Part shown: positions 1-11,600 of the stretch, in pieces
How positions within the stretch are numbered: the stretch's first letter is position 1
Layout of the letters: the number at the start of each line of letters is the position of its first letter
NCBI GenBank assembly: GCA_030549495.1
Contig: JAUIRK010000908.1
Coordinates: 931,501-995,500, forward strand
Source of the DNA: Nectonema munidae
Taxonomy: Eukaryota; Nematomorpha; Nectonematoida; Nectonematidae
DNA length: 64,000 nucleotides
Direction: 5' to 3'
Translations under genes and position numbers: made by a program
Notes under the pieces: model-generated
Databases searched by the model: none
Seen by the model: only the letters and a program-made list of their open reading frames with translations
What the model was told of the DNA's origin: nothing

Positions 1-524
1 GAAAAATAGAGGCCTTTTCGCGTATTTTCGAATTTGTTCGCGTATGTTAGCGTATTTTATCAATACCCCAAAAATTATACTAAACAATTGATATTTATTT
101 TAAAAACACTTTAATAATTTTATTTTATTTAACCTTTATACAAATAAGGGAACCGAAGAAAAAATTAACTTCATTATCTTTGAAACGGTAATAAAAAAAT
201 TAACTTCCTTAAACCCAGATTCTCTAATTTTGTTTTACATTACCTGAAGTTATCGTTAAATTGTTAACCCAATAGTTAAAATTTATAATAATTTCATTTA
301 TAGGGATCATTACACAACATCCATAAAAGACTTTAATAATAAAGAAATAACTATCTCCATGCTTTTTCAGTTAGTTGTATTGGAATTCTTCACAGTTTAA
401 CGTCCTCACTTTATACGGATGGGCGCTGTTATAATTGTAATATGCACATTTATTCTGGACTTCAAGGCAATGTTTTATTCGTATATATATACGCACTAGT
501 TAAAATTTAAGCACCTTTTTCTTA
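1..524. other. AT-rich sequence, no gene seen
   Basis: This stretch is low-complexity AT-rich DNA with stops in all frames. I see no coding pattern, terminal repeat or tRNA-like box in it. Confidence 0.6.
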
Positions 525-529
525 TTCTT

Positions 530-775
530 AATCATCATCATCATTTATTTTTAGAAGGTGGTTTTTCCTCGTAAAAAGGGTGCACCTTCCTTATTCAATA
601 TGGAACCATATCACAATGCATTTATTAATTTCTTCCATTTACTTCTATCCGCGTTATCTTTCTCCCCTAAATTAAATCTTTTCAAATCTTTGTCAACCAC
701 GTTCTTCTATCCCAGAGCGGCCTTCCGTTTTTGGTTGTTCCATCTACTTTCATCTTTGTCTTTGTAATAAAGTTC
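530..775 (-). mobile_element. LINE 3'-end fragment with (ATC)n tail
   Basis: Read on the minus strand this encodes the usual C-terminal end of an RTE-like LINE: a GRP...TWL segment followed by a DRSKWKKLIN-like motif, then a short 3' UTR and a trinucleotide tail that appears on the + strand as (ATC)n at 531-543. The arrangement matches the 3' end of the nearly full-length LINE at 20238-23863, which ends in (GAT)n. The copy is severely 5'-truncated and out of frame. The + strand reading frame over the same bases is a shadow. Confidence 0.6.
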
Positions 776-840
776 CATAATTCATTAGATTTTGTGAACT
801 GGCCCTTGAGAAGTTAGAGTTAATTTTTTGTAAAGAGAAA

Positions 841-1325
841 AATTCTCTCTACATGCGCCATCTTCTTTCTACGAGAAAGCAAAAGGTTGGAGAAAGCATC
901 GACGAATTTACTTTAAAGACGTAACTGCCGAAATTTATAGAGAAGAAATGATTCGTGACTCTTTAATTAACGGAATAAATTCTTCATCCATACGCTTGCG
1001 TTTGCTGGAGAATAGTAAGTTACCCTTTGAAAAGGCAGTTTTAACTGCAAGGTCTTTAGAGATTGCTTACAAGAGTTCTGCGGATTATGGTGTTGACAAC
1101 TCAATATCTTCAGCTATCCATAAAGATGCTGATATCAAAAAATCCAAACAACTCCTTGATTCTTGTTGGTTCTGCGGTAATCAACGTCGCCAGCGTGCGA
1201 ATTGTCCTACTCGCAACTCATACTGTAGAAAGTGCAAAAGAGATCATTTCAATAATTTCCCCAATAAAAAACGCTATTATAAATGTATACAATCTATACA
1301 TCAATATGAACACAACTTTCAATAA
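841..1325 (+). mobile_element. LTR-retrotransposon Gag fossil (Ty3/gypsy-like)
   Basis: The translation from about 900 to 1325 resembles the middle and end of a Ty3/gypsy-type Gag: a helical capsid-like stretch followed by a cysteine-rich zinc-knuckle-like region starting near CWFCGN (about 1165). No LTR, protease or reverse transcriptase is recognisable beside it, so it is an isolated, broken fragment and probably old. Family placement within Ty3/gypsy is by resemblance only. Confidence 0.6.
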
Positions 1326-2115
1326 TATTTTTTTCATCTTCTGTAGCCATTTTTAATCTTTCAGGGGCCTTAAATTTTGGTGTTAGTACAGCTTCCTGTG
1401 AAAGAAATTTTTCAATTGCGAATTTTGTCTGAGCAAAAGATATAAATGATGCATGAAAAAAAGCTAAATCTAATAATTTTGGCGTATTTGAGAGATTATA
1501 GTAATAAGATAAACTATGATGAAATTCTAAAAGTTTTTGCCAACAAAACTCGCAGGCTTTAATTATTTTAATAGTATTTTATATTTTTTTATTATTCTGT
1601 GTGGATTACCCCTTCCTGACGATATTTTTTTAGAAGTTGAAAAGTTGTTTGAAAACAAAACTGCCTTTTTGAACATGCTTTTGTGGTTAATTTTCAATCC
1701 AACAAGCTAAAAACACGGTCTAGATAAGCAATGCCACAAAATTTTATCGTGATTTTTTTTTACTATTATTTAGTACTAACCTTTGAGTAAGACTACTTTT
1801 ATCCTTTAACATTTATAATTTATTAATTTTAAAGCTTAATTGACGATTTTCCATCAATAAACTTAAAAATAATGCCCTTGTTGTTACTAAAATGACAATT
1901 TATGCCACAAAATTTCTTAAGCCTCACAAGACCAAAAGTAGCTTTTTACTCCACGCTTTTTTTCAATGATGAAATTCGTGTAGAAAAATATATCTGACCC
2001 CATCAAAAAACAACATGTAAATTTTTTCTTGGTTTCATCTCAATTATTTGAAAATAAAAAATACCATCAGATGTGTTATTTTCAAAATTTTAGTTGTTTT
2101 TATACTTCGTGTTGT
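1326..2115. other. AT-rich sequence, no gene seen
   Basis: No gene is supported here. A short string near 1607-1622 resembles the conserved LINE 5'-region motif containing CCCTTCCTGACG, so a tiny relic of that repeat may be present; nothing else stands out. Confidence 0.5.
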
Positions 2116-2630
2116 ATTAGTAGATGGAGTTAATTCTTCTTCTTCTTCTTCTTCATCTTATCCCTTAAATGGGGGGTCAATGGCTTGATCCTGTTTCTCC
2201 ATAGGTTCCTCTCCTTAGAGTTTTGGATCATTGCAAAGAAAATTGGAGCAGAATTTTTACAAGCCGGATGCCCTTCCTGACGCCAACCAATGTTTGTATT
2301 CAGGACTGGAAACCTTTAGCCTTTGTACAACCAAGTACTTAGCCCACAAGGCAGTGCTAATTTGGAATCAGAGTTATGTTCTCCTAGAACAACTGCTGTC
2401 CAAGGCTAACGAGCTTGATCCACCCGGAGCTATACGAGGTTAAAGCGCCTGTTACTCGCTTTTGCCTCAAGATCATTTAGTTTTAAACGACCCCGCCGCG
2501 TGAAGGCGGATCAGGAGACTTACTGTTCAGAGGCTATAAGAGACGCATGTGCCATATGAGGTATTTTATAGGAAAAACATTTTCCACCTCGGCATAAACA
2601 GTCATTAAGGATTAGTAGATGGCGTTAATT
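2116..2630 (-). mobile_element. LINE-UTR-derived retroposon with 20-bp target duplication
   Basis: The body (2136-2610) is the reverse complement of the 5' untranslated region of the LINE at 20238-20630, including the block GCCAGGAAGGGCATCCGG (here near 2265-2285) and the GCCGAGGTGGA block near the 5' end (about 2585-2600). In minus orientation it ends in a (GAA)n tail, seen as (TTC)n at about 2135-2153. It is flanked by ATTAGTAGATGGAGTTAATT at 2116-2135 and the same 20-mer with one mismatch at 2611-2630, which is a target-site duplication. It therefore inserted as a short 475-bp unit and is not merely a broken LINE. Confidence 0.8.
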
Positions 2631-2799
2631 AAGATTTTTCAATATAAATTTTTATTATCAAAGGTTTATACACTAAATGGTATGTTTTTCAAGATAATAA
2701 ATATTATAAAGCTATAACAATAAATTATTTGTATTTCCTAAAAAATTTTACATTATTTTCTTAACTTTCATGAAAATCAGTAAGCCATTTGCAATAGTC

Positions 2800-2960
2800 A
2801 ACAAGAATCATTGACGTTAACTTTGAGTGAGAAATAAAAGGAGTTCTCCAAACTGACATCAAGGTAGATTATTAGTGAAATATATTTGACAAATGTTGAC
2901 AAGAAAAGAAGGGTGGGTAAGAAACTAACAAAATTAAGTTGACGTCAATTCTGAACGACC
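2800..2960. mobile_element. Small MITE with TTGACGTCAA-type termini
   Basis: The right end (2938-2960) reads GTTGACGTCAATTCTGAACG, matching the right terminus of the element at 49696-50043. A decayed left end containing ATTGACGTTAAC lies at 2809-2821. The interior has no coding capacity. The superfamily is not identified. Confidence 0.5.
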
Positions 2961-3302
2961 TTTTATATAAAAGTAAGCAATATAAAAATGTAGAACTATT
3001 AGAAAACAAGCTTTTATTACAAAAAATGAAAGTTTATAAACAAAAAATTCAAAAAAAAGAACATAAAAAATTGTGACCAAAAGTCAAATTCATATTTTCA
3101 AAAATAAAAAACAAAGTTTTATGCTCTTACGTATTTTGCAAAATTTCATTTTTAGAGAACAAAATTATAAAAACATTATTTATGTTTGTAATACCGTACA
3201 ATTGAATATTATACACGATATTTCACTTACTTACATGAGTACAAAAATATTTCGTATGATTTTTACATATGTATCTGTTACAAGAACTACATTTTCTTGT
3301 TC

Positions 3303-3320
3303 ACCCCCCCCCCCCCCCCC
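3303..3320. repeat. Poly-C run
   Basis: An uninterrupted C homopolymer of about 18 bases. Its true length is uncertain in most sequencing chemistries. Confidence 0.8.
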
Positions 3321-3346
3321 TTTAAATCCGCCAGTGCTCTTGATGT

Positions 3347-4852
3347 TTAAGCTCGCTCAATTATTTCAAGCTGTTCGAATCCATAAAAAGATAAAAGATT
3401 TCTAATTTGCAATGGAGTGTTAGAATTGTTAGAGCGCATCATCATAGAATTTTCACAAAGTTTCAAAGACAAATCTCTGATAAAATATTTTCTGCCTTCT
3501 TTTTTAGTCCTTAGGAATTTGTTGAACAATTACTTTTAGATATTATCCAACTATTGTGACACGCAATATCTAAGTAGTTTGCGAAAACTGCAACTGTCCA
3601 TTTTCTAGACGTTCTATAAGATGTGTAAGATCTAAGCCTCTGATTTGTTTTGTGTGCCCCATTTTTGTATTGATTGTATAACACTATTGTTTCTGGTTTG
3701 CGTTTCCTTCTAATCACATTTATTTCCCCCAAGTGTTGGCTTGATAACGTAAACAACTTTAAAATTACGATGAGCATATCTGAGGGGAGGGGGGGGGGGG
3801 GAATATAAGCCGTCAAGGAAGCATATTTGGTATAAATAAATTTTCATTCAGTTTCATTTAAGCCCAGCTGTTGTAAATGTTTGGGCCTAAAAATATAAGG
3901 GATAAAAGTACGATGAGATTAACCATAAATATTTCATTTTTTTGAAGTAGCCCATTAACACAACTCATGAGATGTGAAAAACCTATCAGTAAATATTCTA
4001 CGTCCTTCAGGTAAATCACTATCCGTTATCAATCTTTTAACTATATTTGTTCCAGAAAAAAAAGTTCTCTCCGTTAAACCTGAAATATAAACTTGAGCCT
4101 TTAAAATATATAATGATTTAGCACCTGAACAATGGTATATTTTTATGCCATAATGGCCAGGCTTAGAAGGGTCGTATATTTTTATTCTACAACGTCCTCT
4201 AAATTTTACAAGTTGTTTGTCTACTGTGACGTAATTATACGGTACAAAAAATTTAGAACAATTACGATAAAACGAATTGTGCAAATATCTAATTGCAGGT
4301 ATCTTATCATTTGGATCCCGGTCACTCTTCACATCAAAACTTATAAAAATATGAACCAACAAGAACATATTTCTTGAAGTAGAAGCTCGAAGAAATGGTT
4401 CTCCGGTTTTTTCTGAAAATAAATATTTTAAATTTATTTGTTGATTCTTGGATTGTCCCATGTAGATTAAGTAGCCAAAATAAGTGGAAAGGTCACAAAC
4501 ATTTTTTGTAGTGTAGCCTTAGAAACATACTTTGGTGTTTCGCTACTATGAATTTTAAATAAGTTAGTCAAGTTAAAAAAAATTTAAAAAAAACTTACTT
4601 AAAATTTTCATCTAGTTTAACTTTTATACAATGAAAAATATGAGAAATTTCTTCTTCATTAAAAAAAAGTTTAAAAATTTGAAGAGAATCAGTGAGAAAT
4701 TTTGCAGGACCAATGGGTCCAAATGAGCTTTGACTTAAGTTTCTTGTGTTTTGAACTAAAGGACGACCTTTGTTTGGTCTAGCTGGACTAAGACAAATAA
4801 GAAAGTTTGATGTTGCCTCTTCAGAAACAGAAGAGGAATCCAAAGAACTCAT
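3347..4852 (-). mobile_element. piggyBac transposase, decayed copy A
   Basis: Minus-strand frames give a piggyBac (DDE_Tnp_1_7-type) transposase in order: an N-terminal piece (4852-4595), the central domain (4461-3955) with FLRAS...FLLVHIF, VTVDKQLVKFRGRC (first catalytic Asp in VTVD), GHYGIKIYHC and IFTDRFFTSHEL (second catalytic Asp), then RKPETIVLYNQYKNG and the C-terminal NYLDIACHNSWII segment (3816-3511) and tail (3529-3347). The third catalytic Asp, normally in a GVD motif after the KPE...YN segment, is replaced (NGAHKTNQ). Several frame changes separate the pieces, so the copy is dead. No TTAA-flanked termini were found. A second copy of the same family lies at 12892-13800. Confidence 0.85.
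3787..3800. repeat. G-rich homopolymer run
   Basis: A G run interrupted once near its start, lying inside the decayed piggyBac copy A. Confidence 0.7.
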
Positions 4853-5037
4853 ATTTAGAAGAAAAATAAGTTAGTTTTAAAAGATTTCGTTTGAGAATTT
4901 ATTGCTTTGCAAAATGTATGAATGTGAAAACTTTGGCAAAGTTAGTCAGCTGCTTATACTGGAACATAACAGTAAGTTGATAGGGATTTTTCAAAGGAAT
5001 TACAAGAACGTTATTTATTTTTTTATTTATACAGATA

Positions 5038-5470
5038 TTGATTATAAAAGATATAACACGCAGTAGGACAATTCACGTCATCAATAATGAAGAACTCAAT
5101 AGTTTTGATTTGAGGGCTAACGTAATTGTAAAAGTTTACAAGATAGCGGAGTTTGATTACAAAGATATAACACGCAATAGTACAATTCACGTCATAAATA
5201 ATGAAAAACACAATCGTTTTGATGTGACGGCTAACGTAGTAAAAGTTTACAAGACAGCGGAGTTAAATAGATGAAATACTAAGTGATATCAAAATAACTT
5301 TTTACAGTGACGCATTTATTCTTTATTTATACAGATATTGATTACAAAGATATAAACACGTAGTAGTACAATTCACGGTAACAATAATGAAAAACACAAT
5401 TGTTTTGATGTGACGGCTAACGTAATCGTAAAAGTTTACAAGACAGTAGAGTTAAATAAATGAAATACTA
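5038..5470. repeat. Three diverged copies of a ~115-bp unit
   Basis: Copies start near 5040, 5155 and 5340, each opening with GATTA(C/T)AAA-GATATAACACG and continuing through CAATTCACGT, TTTTGAT and AAAGTTTACAAGA blocks. The first two are directly adjacent and the third follows a spacer of about 70 bp. On the + strand (5038-5274) two units read as tandem ~38-residue peptides with the shared core TIHVINNE, and the frame stays open through both. No known protein family is recognised; a decayed coding repeat or simply a satellite-like repeat are both possible. Confidence 0.75.
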
Positions 5471-5827
5471 ATAAGTTTTGATATCAAAATAACTTATCTC
5501 CATATATAAAGGATATATTTATCAAAATATATATAAAATATATGATTTTCCTTACTTATAAACATTTTTTTATTTTTTAAAATTTTGTAACGCCAATCAT
5601 TTTTTCATAAATTATCGAAAAAAATTTTTTATTTATATATTTTTCTTGAATGTCGTTTTTCTTGGAAATAAATCATTGAAAGTAATATTGTTTGAAATAC
5701 AAAATAATAAACAGAAGATATTTGTTATTCTAACCATAATTAAATTTTAATAGGACATTTTTATAAGGTTTTATTTAAAAATTAAAAAAAAAGAACAAAA
5801 TCCATCTGTGGAGTTTTTTGCCAAATT
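5471..5827. other. AT-rich sequence, no gene seen
   Basis: Only AT-rich low-complexity DNA with poly-A/T tracts is visible. Confidence 0.5.
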
Positions 5828-6068
5828 GTTAAGTTAAGTTGTTTGTGGCGTTCACACCCATCCTTTCGGATATCGTAGCCCGCTCGGAATGCTGAGTCCA
5901 GGTCTACCTGTACTTTCCATCCCACTACGCCTACCGGCCCTTGTTACTGCATAGCTATACCTTGTTATATATATTATTTTACAAGAATTTATGTTACAAT
6001 ATATAAATACAGCTGAGTGATCGATACAATCCTAACGCGAACGCTCCCAATTTGGGAAACAAACTTAT
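5828..6068 (+). repeat. Interspersed repeat R1, forward copy
   Basis: This ~240-bp sequence is present again in reverse orientation at about 39262-39492, inside the SECISBP2 intron. Shared blocks include CCATCCTT...GATATCGT, GTTACTGCATA, ATATAAATACAGCTGAGTGA and GTGGGAAACA-type ends. It has no obvious coding capacity, no tRNA-like boxes and no clear terminal repeats, so its class is unknown. Confidence 0.75.
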
Positions 6069-6889
6069 TGTCTAGTGATAGCTTGATTACTAAACACGTA
6101 GAATCGGGTCGCCAAAGCACTACCTAACAGTAAAAACCTTTAAATTCTTCAGAGAGTTACACAGATGATGTAAGTCCAAATATAAATTTTACCTTTCTTT
6201 CTAGAAGAATTATGAGTTTTTAAATTAAATGAATGTAATAGAAAATATCACATTTTCTATCTTTGTGTTGTTTTTTAAATAAATCAATGATTATAGATAT
6301 CTAAACGTATTTTTTAACTCATATTATACGTTTAATCAAATCATTTATGTATTTGCAAGTATGCAAGTATTTTTTTTTTAATTATTTTTATTTTATTCTA
6401 AAATCAATATAAAAGTAATGGTGGACGATTAAAATTTTATATTTTATATTCATAAAATAAAAATTTTATTAAAATAATGAAAATTTATTTATATCTAATG
6501 ATTTAGGTTTAAAGTGATTTATATATGTTGTGATCAGGATTTCTGAGACAAGTTTAGATTAAGATTTTATAGATATAGTAATCAGAAGAGGATTTAGAAA
6601 ATTTGATCAATTTTTGTAAGCAGTGTATATTTGTCCTTCTACTTCACAAACTTTTCTCTAACTAGATTTTATTTTTTTTTTTCTTTGGTTAATTATTGAA
6701 ATTATGTAGGTTAACTTTTTTTTTGTAAATGTGATATATAATTTTCAAAAACAAGGTGTTCCAAAATTGGGTGAGATAGCGTCTTTATTTCGTATATTTG
6801 AACATTTATATTTCTTTTTAATTTTTATGTCTTCATATAGCGTATTTGTGTTAGATATTCCAAATTTTTTATTTACAACTAAGAACTTC
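6069..6889. other. AT-rich sequence, no gene seen
   Basis: Very AT-rich, with long T tracts near 6370 and 6670. No gene or element is recognised. Confidence 0.5.
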
Positions 6890-6898
6890 ATATATTAT

Positions 6899-6975
6899 TG
6901 GCCTGTGCGAGGCGAGGCACTCACGCGTGTTTGCCGAACCCGCACATAAATTGTCGGTGCGGTTCATTTGTTTAA
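6899..6975. promoter_or_regulatory. GC-rich hairpin upstream of TXNL4A
   Basis: A locally GC-rich patch in otherwise AT-rich DNA sits about 200-275 bp before the TXNL4A start codon. It contains GAACCCGCAC (about 6937-6946) and GTGCGGTTC (about 6957-6965), which can pair as a stem with an 11-base loop. It may be part of the TXNL4A promoter or the end of an unrecognised hAT-type element; the sequence cannot decide. Confidence 0.3.
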
Positions 6976-7173
6976 AACATACTCTAGGCGCGGCCTGATT
7001 GGGTTCAATATTAGTACTAATGATAAACAATAAACTTAGCCTCATATTGAATCAAGTATGCTAAATGTTACGTTAAAAAATTCTGGATACTTATCATTAT
7101 ACTTTTTAATTTTAACTATTTGTCACTTGCTTCATTCTTTCTCTTTATTTAAACTAGCTTCACAGTATTCAAA

Positions 7174-9194
7174 ATGTCTTACATGCTTACTCACTTACAA
7201 AATGGCTTTCAAGTAGATCAAGGCATCCTATCAGAAGAGGAAAGGGTTGTTGTCATCCGCTTTGGTCATGATTGGGATCCTACTTGCATGAAGATGGATC
7301 AAGTTCTATTTCAGATTGCAGAAGTTGTCAAAAACTTTGCTATTATTTACGTCGTTGACATAACAGAAGTAATACTTCAGATTCTTGCTCTCTTTTCATT
7401 ATCATGAATACCCGCAATTTATTTATTCCAAAAACTAAACTAGCTTAAAATAAAATCACTTAAAGAAAAATTGTCAAAAAAATTTTAATTTATAAATTGG
7501 CGCCTTTTTTGCACTCTGCACACTACATTTCATTTTTTTAACTAGTAAAACTAATTTTTTTCTGAATAATACATGGATTAAATTTAGAATTAGTGAGTAT
7601 GTAGAACACAAACGTATCATGAGATCTGAAGCTTAGGGCGAGTTCGTTGAATATTAAATAGGACAAAAGATTATTTTTCTTTGATGATAATTAATTATAT
7701 TTTAAACTGTTCCGTAAAATTAAATAATCAAAATGTCTATATTTCCATATTAGGTAAGGTATTTTATGTATAGGAATTTTTTCAACAACCCAATATATAG
7801 TCAAACCTGTATTAAGAGACCACTCAGGGGGATCATCAAAAGTGGACTTTGTTAACAGATGGTCGCTTAATTAAGGTCAAATAATTTTTGCTAGGATTAA
7901 TTGGAAAAAAATCAAATTGTTGGTTCAGTGGTCGTTAGAGGCTACATTTATTCTCTAAAATTCTGAATCATGTTAAGTTAACCAACGCCTAAATAAGATA
8001 TTTATTTCAAGTAAATGAAATAAATAATATTTTAGAGAAGTTTGGCCATATAAATAGATCAAAAGGGGAGTTTATCAAAAAGTCCTATGAATTACAAAAT
8101 TTGGGTTAGGGTAAATCAAAAATAACCCGGAAAGAAGTAGTTTAGAAAGATATGAAAAAAGACATTTAAAATTATTCGACGAGCAAAATAGAAAAAATAT
8201 TTATTCTTCTTCTCCATAGTTGTAAAACCGGCTAGATTCTAGCTTGCTAGGAAAGTAGCTGTAAAACCGATTATTATTATTATTATTATTATTATTAACC
8301 AACGCCTCAACATATGAAAATTTGAATACAAAAGATATCTTATATACATTGTATAATGCCCGTATCGGAACAGAACATTTTAAAAAACTAAACGGATAAT
8401 GCAATTTTTCGAATTGTCAAAAAACTATGTATTTTGCGCCAAATTTTACACAGTTGATAATATGACATAATATTACTGAAATATCAATATAAGTCCTAAA
8501 TTTTTCCAAAGATATTAAATGCTTATTTCTATTTAAAATGTTGGTCTTTTATTATTCCTGCATTCAAAAGTGAAAAGAGAAGCAAAAACTTTAAGAAAAA
8601 TGAAGGATTAGGATTAATGAAGTTCGCATTAACGACGGTTGATTGCATAGTGCATCTTTTAATGTATATTTTTTATGTGTGTGAGGAAATATTTATCTAA
8701 AGAAACGTCCATAAAAACTTTTTAAAAACATATTTTAATGTAAAATATATGTCTTTGATATTTTGCAAAAGAGTAAGTTAAAATAAATGTTTTCAATTTT
8801 ATTGGGAGTGCATCACGACTAACCCTGGATTAAATCCTTTTATACTCAAATTTCCCGTCTATGCTATCTTTTATTTCATCACTTGTCTACCATTTTTCGA
8901 TGGACAATGTAAATTGTAGGCTCCTTCTAATGTTTTAATTCAAACTATTTATATTTTAAGGTACCAGATTTTAATAAAATGTATGAATTGTACGATCCAT
9001 GCACAATAATGTTTTTCCACCGAAATAAACACATGATGATTGATTTAGGAACTGGCAACAACAACAAAATTAACTGGGCTATCACAAATAAGCAAGAAAT
9101 GATTGACATCATCGAAACTGTATACCGTGGCGCAAGAAAAGGGCGTGGTCTTGTCATCTCACCCAAAGACTACTCTACCAAGTATAAGTACTGA
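7174..9194 (+). CDS. TXNL4A: U5 snRNP 15 kDa protein (DIM1/TXNL4A), two exons
   Basis: The exons are 7174-7368 and 8961-9194, joined in phase 0 by a 1592-bp intron with GT...AG ends (GTAATA donor, TTTTAAG acceptor). The 142-residue product has exactly the length of human TXNL4A and near-identical blocks, for example VVVIRFGHDWDPTCMKMD in exon 1 and GNNNKINWA and ARKGRGLV in exon 2, ending STKYKY. It is a thioredoxin-fold protein without a redox CXXC; known family members belong to the U5 snRNP and U4/U6.U5 tri-snRNP and are essential for spliceosome activation in the nucleus. The start ATG matches the conserved MSYML N terminus. The frame is fully open, so it looks functional. A likely poly(A) signal AATAAA lies at 9259-9264. 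The intron carries a (TTA)n microsatellite and a Tigger-like terminus. Confidence 0.97.
7795..7830 (+). mobile_element. Single pogo/mariner-like terminus in TXNL4A intron
   Basis: AGTCAAACCTGTATTAAGAG resembles the end of pogo/Tigger-type elements (CAGT...ACCT...TTAAG). No matching inverted end was located nearby, so this may be a truncated MITE. Confidence 0.35.
8268..8297. repeat. (TTA)n microsatellite
   Basis: Roughly nine TTA/ATT units within the TXNL4A intron, directly after two short repeats of GTAAAACCG (about 8222 and 8260), which suggests the tail of a small retroposon. Confidence 0.7.
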
Positions 9195-9780
9195 AAATTC
9201 GCCTGTGTGCTCATTTCGTGTTTACGAATTTTCGATGTATTTGATTTGCATTCTTCCAAATAAATAGCATCTACGAAACAAAGTTTCAAAATATTGATAC
9301 TGCAGAGAAATCCAGCACGTCTAGAAAAAAATTTTCGACCACCAAAACGAAGATAACATTTTCAAAGTATATTTCAGTGTAGATTGTGGATTTCAAAGTC
9401 AACCTTCATTTTTATTACACTCCTTCTAATTTTTTTTATAATATCTCTTTATTTTATTTATTTTTTTATACTCAAATCAAAACTGAAAATGCAAAGAGAA
9501 ATTTTAAAAATCATTCAAATATAAAAAATTTTAATTGGCATAGCGTTATGCACTCATAATAATAATTATAAAACCTAAATCTAAGCAAGCTACGCTATTT
9601 TAAACTGCTTATATGAGCTTTTCGGGCAGTACCCAAATAGTTATATTGCAATGAAGGGGGGGGGGGGGGGGGGGCTTGAAAGGGCACTGATTTTTGTACT
9701 ATCAAAAGATTAGTATTCATACTACATGATAGATTACATAGTTTATGTCTTAATTATGAAAACAAATGAATATAAATATA
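9195..9780. other. TXNL4A 3' flank and G-run, no further gene
   Basis: After the probable TXNL4A 3' UTR the sequence is AT-rich. A G homopolymer of about 18 bases lies at 9657-9674. No coding pattern is seen until the hAT fossil begins. Confidence 0.5.
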
Positions 9781-11600
9781 TTTATTTTGAAACAATAAGT
9801 CTTCTTGGACATTTGGAAAATTTGAGCTAAATTCTTCGAATATAATATTTCGCAGATAATTTTTTTCTTCTGAAAGTATTTTCAGTGCTTCCTTTCTTTC
9901 TGACAATATGGATTGCCTTTGTAGGTTCAATATTCTTTTTAAAGTTGAGACAGTTCTTTCACAACAAGAAGTGCTAACACAAAGTCGGTGCAGCTGTAAA
10001 GAGTATTTTTAAATAATAAATCATTTAATTTACTGAAACAGCACCCACATAAGAAGAAAACACTTCTTGATTGCTTCAAATCGACTCATTACTTCAATTA
10101 CATCTTTGATTCTCTTTAATATGGGTGGAGCACTTAATTTATTTTTCAGGAAATATTTCGTTACCTAAATATAAGTTCTTATTACATTAAATTTAAAAGT
10201 TTTAAACCTAAGCGAAAAGTCTATTTTACACTCAATCATATCAAAAATCGGTTTGAGTTTGAGTGGATTCAAAAAATCCGAATATTTAGGTAGTAACCAA
10301 CTTAATGCTTGCATCAAGTTTATGTTTTCTAGGTTAAATTTTGAAGAAAAAAAAGTTAAACAGATTTATTGTTTCATTATGACTAAGTCGAGAGAGTTAT
10401 AAAGAACATTTTTCAAACGGGTTTTCTCATTCAAATCATTATAAGCATCATTAAAGTATAGGAATAGATTAAGTAGTCGTTCATTTTCATCGGCATACAT
10501 CTTTTTCTTGACTTCATATATCTGCTTTTAAATAGTAGCTTGTAGGATTCATATATTTGTTGAAAAGTTATGTTTTCTTTTTTACTTTTAAAAACTTCAA
10601 GAGTGGAATGAACAAGATCATAGCTTGGGCTAAATGACGTGAGTTATTCTTAAAAAAAGATTTATTTCTTTAGTTATTTACACTTCAAGTATACCTGAAA
10701 CAATGTCTTTGCGTGCATAAAACCTTCCAGAATTTTTTTGTCCGTCTCATCTTTGTTCCAATAACCTTTTTAGTGGGTTACCTATGGAAAATGTCATAAT
10801 AATGTCCATTTTAGTTCGTAACATGAAATTAAAAATTGATGTACCTTGTTAAGTTGAGCAATTCATTGCTCAAATCAAAATATATTTTTTATTTTACTCA
10901 ACTTGCATAAAGAGTTGATAATTACTAGATGTAGTATATAAGATGCATATAAGTCTTATCTTCCAGCTTTTTCTGACATGAGTTTTTGTACACCACTGTG
11001 TTTAACTATTCAAATGAAATTTTCAATCAATTTTTTAAAAATTAATTTTTTTGATCCCCAACATCATTGCTACGCCATCATAACACTTTGAGAGAATCAT
11101 TTTTAAGTTATGTCTTAGATCATTTAAACGGAATTAGCTTCACAAGATTCTATTGTGACATTGCGACAAGGCATTCCTTCCACTTCACAATTTTTAACAA
11201 AACGCAAAACCTAAGTTAAATTTAGACAATCATATATTTTGTGAATATTTGGTATCTAGTTGCAGTACGATTGATATGTTTTCTTTATTGTTAATATCTT
11301 TTGTGCCGTCAACTTTAAAACAAATTTTTTGAAATATGAGAACTTTTGATATTATCCACGAGTTCCTTAAAACTGTGCTCTTCAATATTGAAATAAATTC
11401 ATTTTGTGCGGAATGGTGTCTGTGAGAAGCAAATTTATTTGTTTCAGCAGAGATCTAAATAATATAGCTACAGAATTAGATCCCGAAATTTTTTTTCAGC
11501 TTATTGTTTTAAATCTTTCATCGATGTCCATTATGTGTTCACATAAGTTTAAAAATACAACCTTAAAAGAATCGGGTTCAACAATGTGTGTATCATTTTT
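9780..11600 (-). mobile_element. Decayed hAT transposase (ZMYM1-like group)
   Basis: On the minus strand the 3' part (about 9985-9810) encodes a hAT C-terminal dimerisation segment, CCERTVSTLKRILNLQRQSI. Upstream pieces read in several frames, including KCYDGVAMMLG near 11075, which resembles the hAT core motif (C)YDGASxM(S/A)G containing a catalytic Asp, and an FLKNKLSAPPILKRIKD stretch near 10120-10170. Many frameshifts and stops interrupt the reading frame. Termini were not identified. The group assignment rests on the dimerisation and DG motifs only. Confidence 0.65.

Noticed and set aside
3073-3405. Open stretch encoding a poly-proline segment
   Set aside because: Created by a C homopolymer beside a decayed piggyBac; no other support.
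8945-9166. Minus-strand open stretch over TXNL4A exon 2
   Set aside because: Antisense shadow of a highly conserved coding exon.
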